From Subsaximicrobium wynnwilliamsii (lineage in GTDB: Bacteria; Bacteroidota; Bacteroidia; Flavobacteriales; Flavobacteriaceae): DNA of 64,000 nucleotides. Position numbers and translations under genes: made by a program. The stretch lies in contig NZ_VORM01000017.1 in assembly GCF_007997225.1 (NCBI RefSeq), positions 42,104 to 106,103 of the forward strand, given 5' to 3'. The notes under the pieces were generated by a model, which saw only the letters and a program-made list of their open reading frames with translations, did no database searches and was not told the DNA's origin. Below, piece after piece: positions 49,387 through 58,147 of the stretch (the first letter of the stretch is position 1; every line of letters begins with the position of its first letter).

Positions 49387-50397
49387 TTGGACGACGTTAA
49401 AACAATTGTAGCAGACATCAAAAAAGGCCAGATCAAGCCTATTTACCTTCTTATGGGCGAGGAGCCTTATTATATAGACGCTATTTCAGATTTTATAGAG
49501 AAGAATGTACTTTCCGAAGAAGAAAGGGGTTTCAATCAAATGGTGCTTTATGGACGAGATGTTTCCGTAGAAGATATTGAAAGCAATGCCAAGCGCTACC
49601 CGATGATGGCCGAGCGGCAAGTGATTATTGTCAAAGAGGCCCAAGACCTCTCGCGTACCATTGCCAATTTAGAACGCTATGCCAAAAACCCGCAGCCTAG
49701 CACGGTTTTGGTGCTAAACTACAAGTATAAGTCTATTGATAAGCGCAAGACCTTGTACAAGACCATCAAGAAAACAGGGGTGGTTTTTGAAAGCAAGAAA
49801 ATCTACGAAGACAAAGTGCCCAGCTGGATCAATCGGGTGTTGTCTGGTCAAGATTATAGCATTACCCCAAAAGCCTCCCAAATGCTGGTGGAATTTCTAG
49901 GGAATGATTTGGGCAAGATCAGTAACGAACTCAATAAGCTCAAGATCGTTTTGCCGAAAGGCAGCCAGATCACACCAGAACACATCGAGCAGAACATAGG
50001 CATAAGCAAAGACTACAACAATTTTGAATTGCGCAAAGCCATTGGTTATAGAGATACGGTTAAAGCTTTCAAAATCGTAAACTACTTTGGCGAGAATCCA
50101 AAAGATAATCCCATGGTGGTCACGGTCTCGTTGCTATTCGGCTTTTTTGCCAGTTTGCTGCACCTTCATGGCATGAGCAGCAGAAATCCTAGAGACGTGG
50201 CTACTGCATTAAAGATCAATCCCTATTTTGTAGATGAGTACCTTACGGCAGCACGCAATTTTCCCATGCGCCGTGTGAGTCAAGTCATCGCGACCTTGCG
50301 TGAATTTGATGTCAAGGGTAAGGGCGTGAATTCTAACGCTGTGCCGCAAGGCGATTTACTCCGAGAGCTCTTGGTCAAGATTCTGGCCCAACATTAA
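49387..50397 (+). CDS. holA: DNA polymerase III subunit delta
   Basis: The 336-residue clamp-loader subunit opens the sliding clamp. It begins with a TTG codon (MDDVKTIVADIKKGQ), which fits the family; no ATG is better placed. PIYLLMGEEPYYID near the N-terminus, RYPMMAERQVIIVKEAQ, the ELNKLKIVLP segment and the helical C-terminal collar domain are typical. The gene is followed by a PfpI-type gene after 111 bases, probably with its own promoter. Confidence 0.93.
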   Translation: MDDVKTIVADIKKGQIKPIYLLMGEEPYYIDAISDFIEKNVLSEEERGFNQMVLYGRDVSVEDIESNAKRYPMMAERQVIIVKEAQDLSRTIANLERYAKNPQPSTVLVLNYKYKSIDKRKTLYKTIKKTGVVFESKKIYEDKVPSWINRVLSGQDYSITPKASQMLVEFLGNDLGKISNELNKLKIVLPKGSQITPEHIEQNIGISKDYNNFELRKAIGYRDTVKAFKIVNYFGENPKDNPMVVTVSLLFGFFASLLHLHGMSSRNPRDVATALKINPYFVDEYLTAARNFPMRRVSQVIATLREFDVKGKGVNSNAVPQGDLLRELLVKILAQH

Positions 50398-50508
50398 GAA
50401 GCCTTAACACTTCCTGCTAAATCTTCGTTAAAGCCTTGTAAACATTAGGGTTTGGCCTATCTAACCTGTATATTGAAGTAATCATTAATATTACTAAAAC
50501 TAAATAAC

Positions 50509-51069
50509 ATGAAAGATTTAAATAAAAAGACAGTAGCCATTTTAGCAACTAACGGATTCGAAGAAAGTGAACTTAGGGAGCCAATGAATGCTTTGAAAAA
50601 AGCTGGGGCCGACGTGCATATCATTTCAGAAGAAAAAGGAAAAATCAAATCTTGGGCCGATGGAAATTGGGGACCAGAGTATAATGTTGACAAAACATTG
50701 AGCGAGGTCGATCAAAAAGATTATCACGCCTTGGTATTGCCAGGTGGTGTAATCAATCCAGACGTTTTGAGACGCAACAAGCACGCAGTAAACGTTACAC
50801 GCTCCTTTTTTGAACACAAAAAACCTGTTGCAGCAATATGCCATGGACCATGGATGTTGGCTGAAGCTGATGTGCTCAAGGGACGAAAAATTACCTCTTT
50901 CAGTTCTATAAAGACCGACATGATCAATGCAGGAGCAAATTGGGTTGATGAAGAAGTTGTTGTAGATGAAGGCTTGGTAACGAGTAGAACTCCAAATGAT
51001 TTACCGGCATTTTGTTCTAAATTAGTAGAGGAAGTCTATGAAGGTAAGCATGAAGAGCAAGTTGCTTAA
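50509..51069 (+). CDS. PfpI/DJ-1-superfamily protein (YhbO-like)
   Basis: The 186-residue protein has the catalytic Cys111-His112 in AAICHGPWML and Glu18 in NGFEESEL, as in PfpI, YhbO and other DJ-1-like proteins. Members have been reported as proteases, glyoxalases and protein deglycases that protect against carbonyl stress; which applies here is unclear. The DNA-binding-like small protein downstream starts 18 bases later, so the two may be one stress-related transcript. Confidence 0.9.
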   Translation: MKDLNKKTVAILATNGFEESELREPMNALKKAGADVHIISEEKGKIKSWADGNWGPEYNVDKTLSEVDQKDYHALVLPGGVINPDVLRRNKHAVNVTRSFFEHKKPVAAICHGPWMLAEADVLKGRKITSFSSIKTDMINAGANWVDEEVVVDEGLVTSRTPNDLPAFCSKLVEEVYEGKHEEQVA

Positions 51070-51087
51070 TATTTGATACCATATATT

Positions 51088-51342
51088 ATGGGAAAACAAA
51101 CAGATCATGGGCCAAGTATCAAAGACGATGAAACGTATGAAGCTCTACGCGACGAAGGTTATAGTAAGGAAAAGGCTGCAAAAATAGCCAATACTAAAAA
51201 CCCTGGTAAAAAGGGTGGAGGAGCTAAGCCTTATGAAGAACGAACGATGAAAGAATTGTACGAACAGGCAAAAACTGTTGGTATAAGCGGAAGAAGCACT
51301 ATGAAAAAGAAAGCGTTGATTAAAGCTCTCAGAGCCAATTAA
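51088..51342 (+). CDS. Small basic protein with Rho-N/SAP-like C-terminus
   Basis: The 84-residue protein begins MGKQTDHGPSIKDDETYEAL. The middle is rich in Lys and Gly (KNPGKKGGGAKPYEE), and a C-terminal helix-turn-helix-like stretch MKELYEQAKTVGISGRSTMKKKALIKAL resembles the Rho N-terminal or SAP fold that binds nucleic acid. I chose ATG 51088 rather than an upstream TTG. Similar small proteins are known as conserved hypothetical (DUF7218-like). It shares a transcript with the PfpI-type gene and ends at a clear terminator. Confidence 0.75.
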   Translation: MGKQTDHGPSIKDDETYEALRDEGYSKEKAAKIANTKNPGKKGGGAKPYEERTMKELYEQAKTVGISGRSTMKKKALIKALRAN

Positions 51343-51362
51343 TTTGAGTTTTCCCAATATTG

Positions 51363-51397
51363 AAAAAGCAGAATCTTACCAGATTCTGCTTTTTTAT
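51363..51397. terminator. Bidirectional terminator between convergent genes
   Basis: A 14-bp perfect stem (51363-51376 with 51381-51394; AGCAGAATCT core, TACC loop) is flanked by A and T runs. Its right arm touches the last base of the convergent ACBP gene. Confidence 0.88.
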
Positions 51398-51660
51398 TTT
51401 CTATACAGAAAATAATTGTTGACTAGATCAATATAGATACGCTTTGCCTCATCTTGTGTGACATCCTTAACTTGAAACAGCGCATTGGTCTTAAAGGCAT
51501 TAATGATGGGTTTGCTACTGCTAGGTCTTCTGTAGTCGTTGCTGGCTTTTTTGAAGTAGGCATAAAGACGCAACAACAAATCGGCAGGGTAGGGTTCTTT
51601 AAAACTGTTAATGCGTTCTACCGCTTCCTCAAACTCTATATGTAACTCTTCTGAAGTCAT
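51394..51660 (-). CDS. Acyl-CoA-binding protein
   Basis: The 88-residue four-helix protein has the ACBP pattern: FEEAVERINSF, LRLYAYFKKASNDY with the ligand-binding Tyr and Lys, a central FKTNALFQVKDVTQDEAKRIYIDLV helix. It binds long-chain acyl-CoA in the cytosol. ACBP is common in eukaryotes and in Bacteroidota. It overlaps the psd gene by 4 bases and is the last gene of the ftsH operon, whose other members make phospholipids, so a role in acyl supply is plausible. Confidence 0.88.
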   Translation of the reverse strand: MTSEELHIEFEEAVERINSFKEPYPADLLLRLYAYFKKASNDYRRPSSSKPIINAFKTNALFQVKDVTQDEAKRIYIDLVNNYFLYRK

Positions 51661-52313
51661 TTTGTCAATTCTGCAATGATACTTTCACCGCCTCGTACTT
51701 TTTGGTTGAGTTTCACTTTGATATTGGCATCCAATGGCAAAAACACATCCACACGTGACCCGAATTTTATAAAACCGGAATCGGCGCCTTGTATGGCTTC
51801 CTCTTCCAGAGTTGCATAATTCACGATACGTTTGGCCATTGCTCCAGCAATCTGGCGGTACAGCACCTTTCCGAAACTATCGTTTTCGACCACAACTGTT
51901 GTGCGTTCGTTTTCCTCACTTGATTTTGGGTGCCATGCCACGAGGAATTTTCCTGGATGGTATTCGCTATAGATCACTTTGCCACTAATTGGGAATCGCG
52001 TAACGTGCACATTAATAGGCGACATAAATACAGAGATCTGTATGCGTTTATCTTTGAAAAATTCTTTTTCAAAAACTTCCTCAATAACGACCACCTTACC
52101 GTCCACGGGCGACATCGCCGTATGTTCGCCTAAAATAGTTTGTCGCTTTGGGTTTCTAAAAAACTGAAGGATCAGGATCAATAATAGGGTTGTGCAAACA
52201 ATCAATGTCATTCGCAGCCAAGCTAAGCTTACAAAAGTATCGATCAAGAGCACTGCTGCCACGACTATGGCGAATGTGATCACAATGATTTTATAGCCTT
52301 CTTTATGGAACAT
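51657..52313 (-). CDS. psd: Phosphatidylserine decarboxylase
   Basis: The 218-residue enzyme makes phosphatidylethanolamine. Two N-terminal membrane segments (about 9-50) are followed by the catalytic domain with SPVDGKVV, the FMSPINVHVTR segment and a C-terminal FGS at 184-186, the site of self-cleavage that gives the pyruvoyl group. The short length and the FGS rather than LGST site fit the archaetidylserine-decarboxylase-like class used by Bacteroidota. It overlaps cdsA by 11 bases and the ACBP gene by 4. Confidence 0.93.
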   Translation of the reverse strand: MFHKEGYKIIVITFAIVVAAVLLIDTFVSLAWLRMTLIVCTTLLLILILQFFRNPKRQTILGEHTAMSPVDGKVVVIEEVFEKEFFKDKRIQISVFMSPINVHVTRFPISGKVIYSEYHPGKFLVAWHPKSSEENERTTVVVENDSFGKVLYRQIAGAMAKRIVNYATLEEEAIQGADSGFIKFGSRVDVFLPLDANIKVKLNQKVRGGESIIAELTK

Positions 52314-53124
52314 AGGTTATGAGTCTTAAGTACAAAAATACAAATGCTGCAGCAAATATAATACTATCCAGTCGATCTAGGAGGCCGCCATGACCAGGCA
52401 TGATCACGCCACTATCCTTGACTTTGGCTTGACGTTTAAATTTGGATTCAATCAAGTCGCCCAAAGTGCCAAAAACACTTACAATGATACCGAGCATTAG
52501 CCAATGGGTAAAGTTAAGGGTTTCTGTAAATCTTGCAATGAAATAACTTGCGATACAGGCAAAAAAGAGTCCGCCCAAAAAGCCTTCAACTGTTTTTTTG
52601 GGAGAAATACTGGAAAATAATTTCTGCTTTCCGAAGTTTTTCCCTACCAAAAAAGCGAAGGTATCGTTGACCCAGACCAATATAAAGACGCCCAATAAGA
52701 GCAAGGGTGTGAAGTTACGCTCAAAATTGGCAATGGAAATCAAAAAGACAAATGCGCTCGAAAGGTAGAAGGTGGTAATGATAAAGCGTTTGGTTTCAAA
52801 CAAGGGTATTATTTTTTCTGAAAACAGATCCTTAATCAAAAGGAGCTGCACAAAAATGGTGATTACCAAGAGTATTTGAGAGGCTTCTGCGTATCCTGAA
52901 GAAGTTGTTAAAATGGATTCCCAATATGCAAAACCAGCATACAATACGGCAAAGACGATGTAAGGCCAAATGCTTTTGAGTTGAATGAGTTTTTTGAATT
53001 CGCCCATACAAACCATTCCGAAGAGGAAAAAAAGTACAATTAGCGCATGCTGCCAATAGAGCGATACAATCAATAAGCTTATGTAAATAATGCCCGACAG
53101 GGCACGCGTACGAAGTTCCTTCAT
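52303..53124 (-). CDS. cdsA: Phosphatidate cytidylyltransferase
   Basis: The 273-residue integral membrane enzyme makes CDP-diacylglycerol from phosphatidate and CTP. It has about seven hydrophobic segments, the WVNDTFAFLVGKNFGKQKLF region with SPKKTVEGFLGG, and the C-terminal signature LGDLIESKFKRQAKVKDSG, PGHGGLLDRLDS. It lies directly after the LUD gene (the start is adjacent to its stop) and overlaps psd, so the pathway steps before and after phosphatidylserine are cotranscribed. The synthase between them (pssA) is not here. Confidence 0.96.
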   Translation of the reverse strand: MKELRTRALSGIIYISLLIVSLYWQHALIVLFFLFGMVCMGEFKKLIQLKSIWPYIVFAVLYAGFAYWESILTTSSGYAEASQILLVITIFVQLLLIKDLFSEKIIPLFETKRFIITTFYLSSAFVFLISIANFERNFTPLLLLGVFILVWVNDTFAFLVGKNFGKQKLFSSISPKKTVEGFLGGLFFACIASYFIARFTETLNFTHWLMLGIIVSVFGTLGDLIESKFKRQAKVKDSGVIMPGHGGLLDRLDSIIFAAAFVFLYLRLITYVP

Positions 53125-53736
53125 CTATAAATCTTCTAAGAGCAACAAATATAGGTTTTTTGAGCTGCTTCCGTAAGAAAGAAAGTCTTTGTCTTCTATG
53201 GTCTTGAAATGTTTGATGGTGGTAATGTTGGTGGGGATTTTAGAATTCTGCTTGCTTTTGTGTTTAATGCCTCTTAAGCCTTCGCCTATATTTTGCACAA
53301 ATTGACTCGTGGTGGCAAAAATAATTAAGTGGTCTGGGAGTTCCTTAAGTTTCTTTTCGGCAATTTGGTTGGAAGATATTAAGAGTGAACCATCATCAGC
53401 AATGAGATACTCACAGGTGGAGAAGAAATAAGTACTTTCAGAAACCTTTTTCGTAGCATCAAAGTCCATAGCCTTGAACAGTTGGTTTAGTTGCTCGTCA
53501 TAGATGAAGACCTTTTCGTTTTGCCAATTGTTTTCAGAAAGGATGAATTTTAAATTCTGTTGAATTTCCTGCATATTCTCACAATACAGAAATTTCCCGC
53601 CATTTGCTTTGAAATTGATCGTGAACTGTTCATCAATAGGCAACTTAACTTCAGGCATATATTTGCCTCTCTCTTCGTTTTTTATGGTTTCCTCGGGTGT
53701 GTTTTTCAAGCCGAAGATTTTACGAAATAGACTCAT
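53125..53736 (-). CDS. LUD-domain protein (LutC/YkgG-like)
   Basis: The 203-residue protein has a degenerate LUD fold: FIYDEQLNQLF, STYFFSTCEYLIADDGSLLISS, LPDHLIIFATTSQFVQNI and the final SSKNLYLLLLEDL. Typical LutC proteins help oxidise lactate, but no LutA or LutB iron-sulfur partner is nearby. The steady location between ftsH and cdsA, which I recall from other Flavobacteriaceae, suggests a different and unknown task. It begins 109 bases after the ftsH stop. Confidence 0.78.
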   Translation of the reverse strand: MSLFRKIFGLKNTPEETIKNEERGKYMPEVKLPIDEQFTINFKANGGKFLYCENMQEIQQNLKFILSENNWQNEKVFIYDEQLNQLFKAMDFDATKKVSESTYFFSTCEYLIADDGSLLISSNQIAEKKLKELPDHLIIFATTSQFVQNIGEGLRGIKHKSKQNSKIPTNITTIKHFKTIEDKDFLSYGSSSKNLYLLLLEDL

Positions 53737-53783
53737 GTAATAAATTGCTATTAACCTTTAACAGTATAGGGTTGACCAAATAT

Positions 53784-53823
53784 AAAAAAACTTAAAGTAT
53801 CGATGCGATATTTTAAGTTTTTT
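53784..53823 (-). terminator. Hairpin after ftsH, possibly attenuating
   Basis: A 12-bp stem (53785-53796 with 53812-53823) continues inward as TATCG/CGATA with a 3-base loop. Read on the minus strand it ends in a run of T, as a terminator after ftsH would. The LUD-cdsA-psd-ACBP genes lie directly downstream and no strong promoter is visible between, so it may only lower readthrough. Confidence 0.7.
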
Positions 53824-53845
53824 ATATGAAATTTAGATAATCTTG

Positions 53846-55846
53846 TTACTTATCGTCCTCAATCTTGATTTCCTCGCCTTTTACCTCTGCTCCAGTTGAA
53901 GCAGGAGTGTCTTCTGGCGTGATCAATTCTCTCTTCTCAAAAGGACGCTTGCCAAATATCTTTTCGAGATTGTCTTTAAAGATTACCTCTTTTTCAAGCA
54001 GAACTTCTGCTAGTTGCGTAAGCTTATCCTTGTTGTCTTCTAAAAGCGCGATAGCACGTCTATATTGTGTTTCAATGATATCTGATATCTCATTGTCAAT
54101 AAGTTCTGAAGTTTTCTCACTGTATGGTTTTGAAAAATTATATTCAGACTGTCCCGAAGAATCGTAATAGGTTAGATTACCTACCTTTTCACTTAATCCA
54201 TAGATGGTTACCATGGCTCTTGCCTGTTTGGTTACTTTCTCCAAGTCGCTCAAAGCGCCTGTTGATATTTTATCGAAAATAACTTTTTCAGCAGCTCTAC
54301 CGCCAAGGGCGGCACACATTTCATCCAACATTTGTTCTGGTCTCACAATGAGTCGCTCTTCTGGCAAATACCATGCAGCGCCCAAAGATTGCCCTCTTGG
54401 TACGATGGTTACTTTAACTAAAGGTGCTGCGTGTTCCAGCATCCAACTCACTGTGGCGTGGCCAGCTTCGTGATAAGCAATGGCTTTCTTCTCGTCTTTA
54501 GTAATGATCTTGTTTTTCTTTTCAAGCCCACCAACGATACGGTCTACCGCATCCAAGAAATCTTGTTTATCTACTGCTTTCTTGCCATTACGGGCAGCGA
54601 TCAATGCAGCTTCGTTACAAACGTTTGCAATATCGGCACCAGAGAAACCAGGTGTTTGTTTGGCCAAAAAGTCAATATCCAGTTTTTCAGATTGTTTGAT
54701 AGGTCTTAAATGTACCTCAAAGATCTCTTTACGCTCGCGAACGTCGGGAAGATCTACGAAAATCTGTCTGTCAAAACGACCTGCGCGCATTAAAGCTTTA
54801 TCCAAAACATCGGCACGGTTCGTCGCGGCTAAGACAATAACATTGGTATTGGTTCCAAAGCCATCCATCTCTGTCAATAATTGGTTGAGCGTATTTTCAC
54901 GTTCATCATTAGAGCCTGACATATTACTCTTACCTCTAGCGCGACCAATGGCATCGATTTCGTCGATAAAGATAATGGAAGGTGATTTTTCCTTGGCTTG
55001 CTTGAAAAGGTCACGCACACGAGATGCGCCAACGCCTACGAACATTTCAACAAAATCTGATCCAGATAGTGAGAAAAAAGGAACTTTGGCTTCACCGGCT
55101 ACTGCTTTTGCCAATAAGGTTTTTCCAGTACCAGGTTGGCCTACCAACAAAGCACCTTTAGGGATTTTACCACCTAAGGAGGTGTATTTTTCGGGAAATT
55201 TCAAGAAATCAACAATTTCCTGAACCTCTTCTTTAGCGCCTTCCAAGCCTGCAACATCTTTAAAGGACGTTTTTACATCAGTCTTTTCATCGAAAAGCTT
55301 GGCTTTTGATTTTCCTATATTGAAAAGCTGACCACCGGCACCGCCACCGCCGCCGCTTGACATGCGTCTCATGATAAAGATCCAAACACCAATAATCAAT
55401 ACGAATGGCAGTAAGGAGAAAATGAAATTACCCCAAACGTTTTCCTCCGTTTTAAAAGATACAGGGACGGTAAGATTGCTCTCGGCTTTGATTTTATTAA
55501 TCTCCTCTTGAAATAATTTTAAATCACCAAACTCAAAACTATAATTGGCTTGAGGTGATACAGAAGGTAAAATATTATTAGGTTTGGTGCCCTTGTGAAC
55601 TTCTTTGGCTAAAGCTTCTTTGACGAGATAAACCCGTGCCTCACGATTGTTGATGATGTTTACTTTTGCAACATCGCCATCCTTCATGAATTCAAAGAAC
55701 TGGTTTGGATTGATTTGTTTAACGTCACTGCCGCTCAAACCGCCGGAGATCAATTGAAACCCTAAAAAAGCAGCTATAATAAAACCGTAGATCCAGTAAG
55801 GACTGAATTTTGGTTTTTTATTTAAATTGTTATTGTCTTTTGCCAT
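53846..55846 (-). CDS. ftsH: ATP-dependent zinc metalloprotease FtsH
   Basis: The 666-residue membrane protease degrades damaged or regulatory membrane and soluble proteins. There are two membrane segments (about 17-35 and 139-159) around a periplasmic domain. The AAA module has Walker A GQPGTGKT (236-243), DEID (295-298) and the SRH region ATNRADVLD. The zinc site HEAGH is at 459-463. Both parts are intact. It lies between rsfS and the LUD and phospholipid genes. In E. coli FtsH controls lipid synthesis by degrading LpxC, which fits this company. Confidence 0.98.
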   Translation of the reverse strand: MAKDNNNLNKKPKFSPYWIYGFIIAAFLGFQLISGGLSGSDVKQINPNQFFEFMKDGDVAKVNIINNREARVYLVKEALAKEVHKGTKPNNILPSVSPQANYSFEFGDLKLFQEEINKIKAESNLTVPVSFKTEENVWGNFIFSLLPFVLIIGVWIFIMRRMSSGGGGGAGGQLFNIGKSKAKLFDEKTDVKTSFKDVAGLEGAKEEVQEIVDFLKFPEKYTSLGGKIPKGALLVGQPGTGKTLLAKAVAGEAKVPFFSLSGSDFVEMFVGVGASRVRDLFKQAKEKSPSIIFIDEIDAIGRARGKSNMSGSNDERENTLNQLLTEMDGFGTNTNVIVLAATNRADVLDKALMRAGRFDRQIFVDLPDVRERKEIFEVHLRPIKQSEKLDIDFLAKQTPGFSGADIANVCNEAALIAARNGKKAVDKQDFLDAVDRIVGGLEKKNKIITKDEKKAIAYHEAGHATVSWMLEHAAPLVKVTIVPRGQSLGAAWYLPEERLIVRPEQMLDEMCAALGGRAAEKVIFDKISTGALSDLEKVTKQARAMVTIYGLSEKVGNLTYYDSSGQSEYNFSKPYSEKTSELIDNEISDIIETQYRRAIALLEDNKDKLTQLAEVLLEKEVIFKDNLEKIFGKRPFEKRELITPEDTPASTGAEVKGEEIKIEDDK

Positions 55847-55885
55847 ACGTATATATCACGGTTGTGGTACTTATTTATTAATATG

Positions 55886-56263
55886 TTATTTTTGATAACT
55901 TGATTCAATAACGGTAGTCTTAGCGTCACCCCAAAGACTTTCAATATCGTAGTAGGTTCTAATTTGCTTCTGAAAAACATGTACTACCACATTGACATAA
56001 TCCATCAACACCCATTCGGCATTGTCGCTACCTTCAACGTGCCAAGGGTTGTCTTTAAGCTCTTTGCTTACTTTTTTCTGAATGGAGTTCACAATGGCAT
56101 TTACTTGAGTATTTGAGCTGCCTTCGCAAATGATAAAATAATCACAAACGGTATTTTCAATTTCTCTTAAGTCTAAAATTGTTATCTCTTTACCCTTTAC
56201 ATCTTCAATACCAGCAATAATGGTGGTTATAAGTTGATCTGGGCTTATATTTTTTTTAGCCAT
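55886..56263 (-). CDS. rsfS: Ribosomal silencing factor RsfS
   Basis: The 125-residue protein binds L14 and blocks subunit joining when nutrients are short. ILDLREIENTVCDYFIICEGSSNTQV and the NPWHVEGSDNAEWVLMDYVNVVVHVF segment are diagnostic. It has a recognisable promoter and is followed by ftsH after 39 bases, so it heads the operon that runs to the ACBP gene. Confidence 0.96.
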   Translation of the reverse strand: MAKKNISPDQLITTIIAGIEDVKGKEITILDLREIENTVCDYFIICEGSSNTQVNAIVNSIQKKVSKELKDNPWHVEGSDNAEWVLMDYVNVVVHVFQKQIRTYYDIESLWGDAKTTVIESSYQK

Positions 56264-56283
56264 TAATTTGGTTTAATTTTGTG

Positions 56284-56312
56284 CAAAGTTATTGTTTTTT
56301 TGCGGTTTACAA
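56284..56312 (-). promoter_or_regulatory. Promoter of the rsfS-ftsH operon
   Basis: On the minus strand TTG (56310-56312), an 18-base spacer and TAACTTTG (56284-56291) match the Bacteroidota promoter. The ATG of rsfS is 20 bases downstream. Confidence 0.65.
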
Positions 56313-56359
56313 GCGGTAAAAATTCATAAGATATCTATAATTTTTATCTGCTTTCTCGC

Positions 56360-57091
56360 ATGAATATTATCAAACTTGATGCCATTGACTCCACAAATTC
56401 TTATTTACGGAATTTAAAGACCCAAGAATCACTAGAGAATTATACCGTGGTGGTTGCCAAAAAACAATCTCAAGGTCGAGGTCAAATGGGTACACAATGG
56501 CAATCTGAAGCTTCAAAAAATCTCACAGCGAGCATCTATGCTAAGGTTTCGTATTTGGAGATTCATCAGGCCTTTTATATTAGCATGGCCACTTCTTTAG
56601 CTTTGCTGAAGGTTTTGCGTGAATTTCATTTGAGGCAATTATATGTAAAATGGCCCAACGACATTTTGGCAGACAACCTGAAAATTGCAGGCATCTTAAT
56701 TGAAAACAGCATTAAGAACACTTTAATGGAAACCACCATTATAGGTATTGGCCTAAATGTGAACCAAACCCAGTTTGGTGATTTATCACAAGCGACCTCA
56801 TTAAAATCCATAACTGGTGTGGATCATGATTTAGATCAACTTTTAAAACGCCTGGCAGAGCAGGTAGTTGTTGAAATGAAGCGTCTTGAAACAGGTAAAC
56901 TTGAAAATGTGAAAAAAGACTATGAAGCGGCACTCTTTAGAAAAGACAAACCTTCAACGTTTCAAACGCCTGATGGTCATCGTTTTTCCGGTTTTATCAA
57001 AGGGGTTTCAGATGTTGGATTGCTTCAGATTAGAGTTGAAGATAATATTCTAAAAACCTTCGATCTCAAAGACGTCAAGCTACTATTCTAG
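56360..57091 (+). CDS. birA: Biotin--[acetyl-CoA-carboxylase] ligase
   Basis: The 243-residue enzyme attaches biotin to carboxylase carrier domains through biotinyl-AMP. DAIDSTNSYL, the adenylate loop GRGQMG (39-44, with GTQWQS after it) and KWPND (97-101) are intact. A small C-terminal domain follows. There is no N-terminal DNA-binding domain, so unlike the E. coli protein it is not a repressor. It is divergent from rsfS, and its stop codon shares the palindrome CTAG with the stop of the convergent SRPBCC gene. Confidence 0.95.
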   Translation: MNIIKLDAIDSTNSYLRNLKTQESLENYTVVVAKKQSQGRGQMGTQWQSEASKNLTASIYAKVSYLEIHQAFYISMATSLALLKVLREFHLRQLYVKWPNDILADNLKIAGILIENSIKNTLMETTIIGIGLNVNQTQFGDLSQATSLKSITGVDHDLDQLLKRLAEQVVVEMKRLETGKLENVKKDYEAALFRKDKPSTFQTPDGHRFSGFIKGVSDVGLLQIRVEDNILKTFDLKDVKLLF

Positions 57092-57483
57092 ACTTCTTTA
57101 GGCAGATTGGTAGCTAAGGTCTCTAAAAATTTGTTGATGGGGCTTTTAATCATCATGCCCATCATCGCATTGAATTCGCCTTCAAACTTGAGTTGTACTT
57201 CACTGGAGTCTCCGGTAATCTCAAGAATTATGGCAGTTAATGAAAAATCCAATTTTCCGCCAGCAGCGCCTAGAATAATTTTATTGTAAGGGATGGCCTC
57301 TTTCTTTTTAAGCACAATTTCTGGCATGCCTTTAAGAGCGAAGAGGAATTTATCTTCTCCTAAAACTTCGAATTTGCTAATGTTTTCTGGCATTAGCTTC
57401 TCAAAGTTCTTGACATCGGATAAAAAATGATAGGTTTCTTCCGCAGACTTGGGTATGATTGTTTTTTTTGATTCTAATTTCAT
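57088..57483 (-). CDS. SRPBCC (START-like) family protein
   Basis: The 131-residue protein has the SRPBCC layout: MKLESKKTIIPKSAEETYHFLSDVKNFEKLMP at the start, then strands around FALKGMPEIVLKKKE, and a C-terminal helix IKSPINKFLETLATNLP. This fold makes a deep pocket for lipids or other hydrophobic ligands. The ligand is unknown. I chose ATG 57481-57483; the frame stays open upstream into pyrE, but that part only mirrors the pyrE end. It lies 19 bases downstream of pyrE in the same direction. Confidence 0.83.
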   Translation of the reverse strand: MKLESKKTIIPKSAEETYHFLSDVKNFEKLMPENISKFEVLGEDKFLFALKGMPEIVLKKKEAIPYNKIILGAAGGKLDFSLTAIILEITGDSSEVQLKFEGEFNAMMGMMIKSPINKFLETLATNLPKEV

Positions 57484-57502
57484 GGTAAGGTCTTGATATG
57501 AG

Positions 57503-58147
57503 TTATTTGGCAGTCCATTCACTGGGGTTAGCATTCCAGAGTGAAAGTATTTGCTGCTCTTTTTTATTGATATAAAGTGTTTCTTGGGCTTGCTCCAACA
57601 AATTATCATAGTTGCTCAAGCTGCGTAATTCTACATGCGCTTCTTCAAAGTTCTTTTCAGCAACCTCAAATCCGTAGGAGAAAATCGCAAGCATGCCTTT
57701 GACGTGTACATTGGCTTCCTTCAAAGCTCTTACAGCATTAAGACTGCTTTTGCCTGTACTTATCAAATCTTCAACAACAACCACATGTTGTCCAGACTCC
57801 AAAAATCCTTCGATCTGGTTCTGTCTCCCGTGCGATTTTGGTTCTGGTCGCACATATACAAAAGGGAGGCCTAAATACTCGGCAACCAAGATGCCTATGC
57901 CAATGGCGCCTGTGGCAACTCCAGCAATGACATCTACCTTTCCGTAGTGGGCCTCGATTTGCCTGGCCATGGTGGTGCGTATGTAATTTCTAATTGGCGG
58001 GTAGGAGAGTACAATTCTATTATCGCAATAAATTGGCGATTTCCAGCCAGAGGCCCAAGTGAAAGGGTCGTTGGGTTGAAGCTTTATGGCATTGACTTGC
58101 AATAAAAGCTCGGCTGTTTTTTTGGCGGTTTCTTTGTCAAAAATCAT
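57503..58147 (-). CDS. pyrE: Orotate phosphoribosyltransferase
   Basis: The 214-residue enzyme makes OMP from orotate and PRPP, the fifth step of pyrimidine synthesis. The PRPP motif VVVVEDLISTGK is at 122-133 and the catalytic loop RPEPKSHGR at 100-108. A -7-like TAGTTTTG (minus, 58152-58159) ends only 4 bases before the ATG, so the transcript may be leaderless. The SRPBCC gene follows in the same direction. Confidence 0.96.
   Translation of the reverse strand: MIFDKETAKKTAELLLQVNAIKLQPNDPFTWASGWKSPIYCDNRIVLSYPPIRNYIRTTMARQIEAHYGKVDVIAGVATGAIGIGILVAEYLGLPFVYVRPEPKSHGRQNQIEGFLESGQHVVVVEDLISTGKSSLNAVRALKEANVHVKGMLAIFSYGFEVAEKNFEEAHVELRSLSNYDNLLEQAQETLYINKKEQQILSLWNANPSEWTAK

Noticed and set aside
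54480..55223. Long plus-strand open frame of 247 codons inside ftsH
   Set aside because: It is antisense to the AAA domain of ftsH, whose frame is fully conserved. Composition is Ser/Lys-rich as expected for a mirror frame, and no family is recognisable.
57484..57609. Upstream extension of the SRPBCC gene into pyrE (42 codons)
   Set aside because: It lies over the conserved pyrE C-terminus in another frame; the family start fits ATG 57481-57483.
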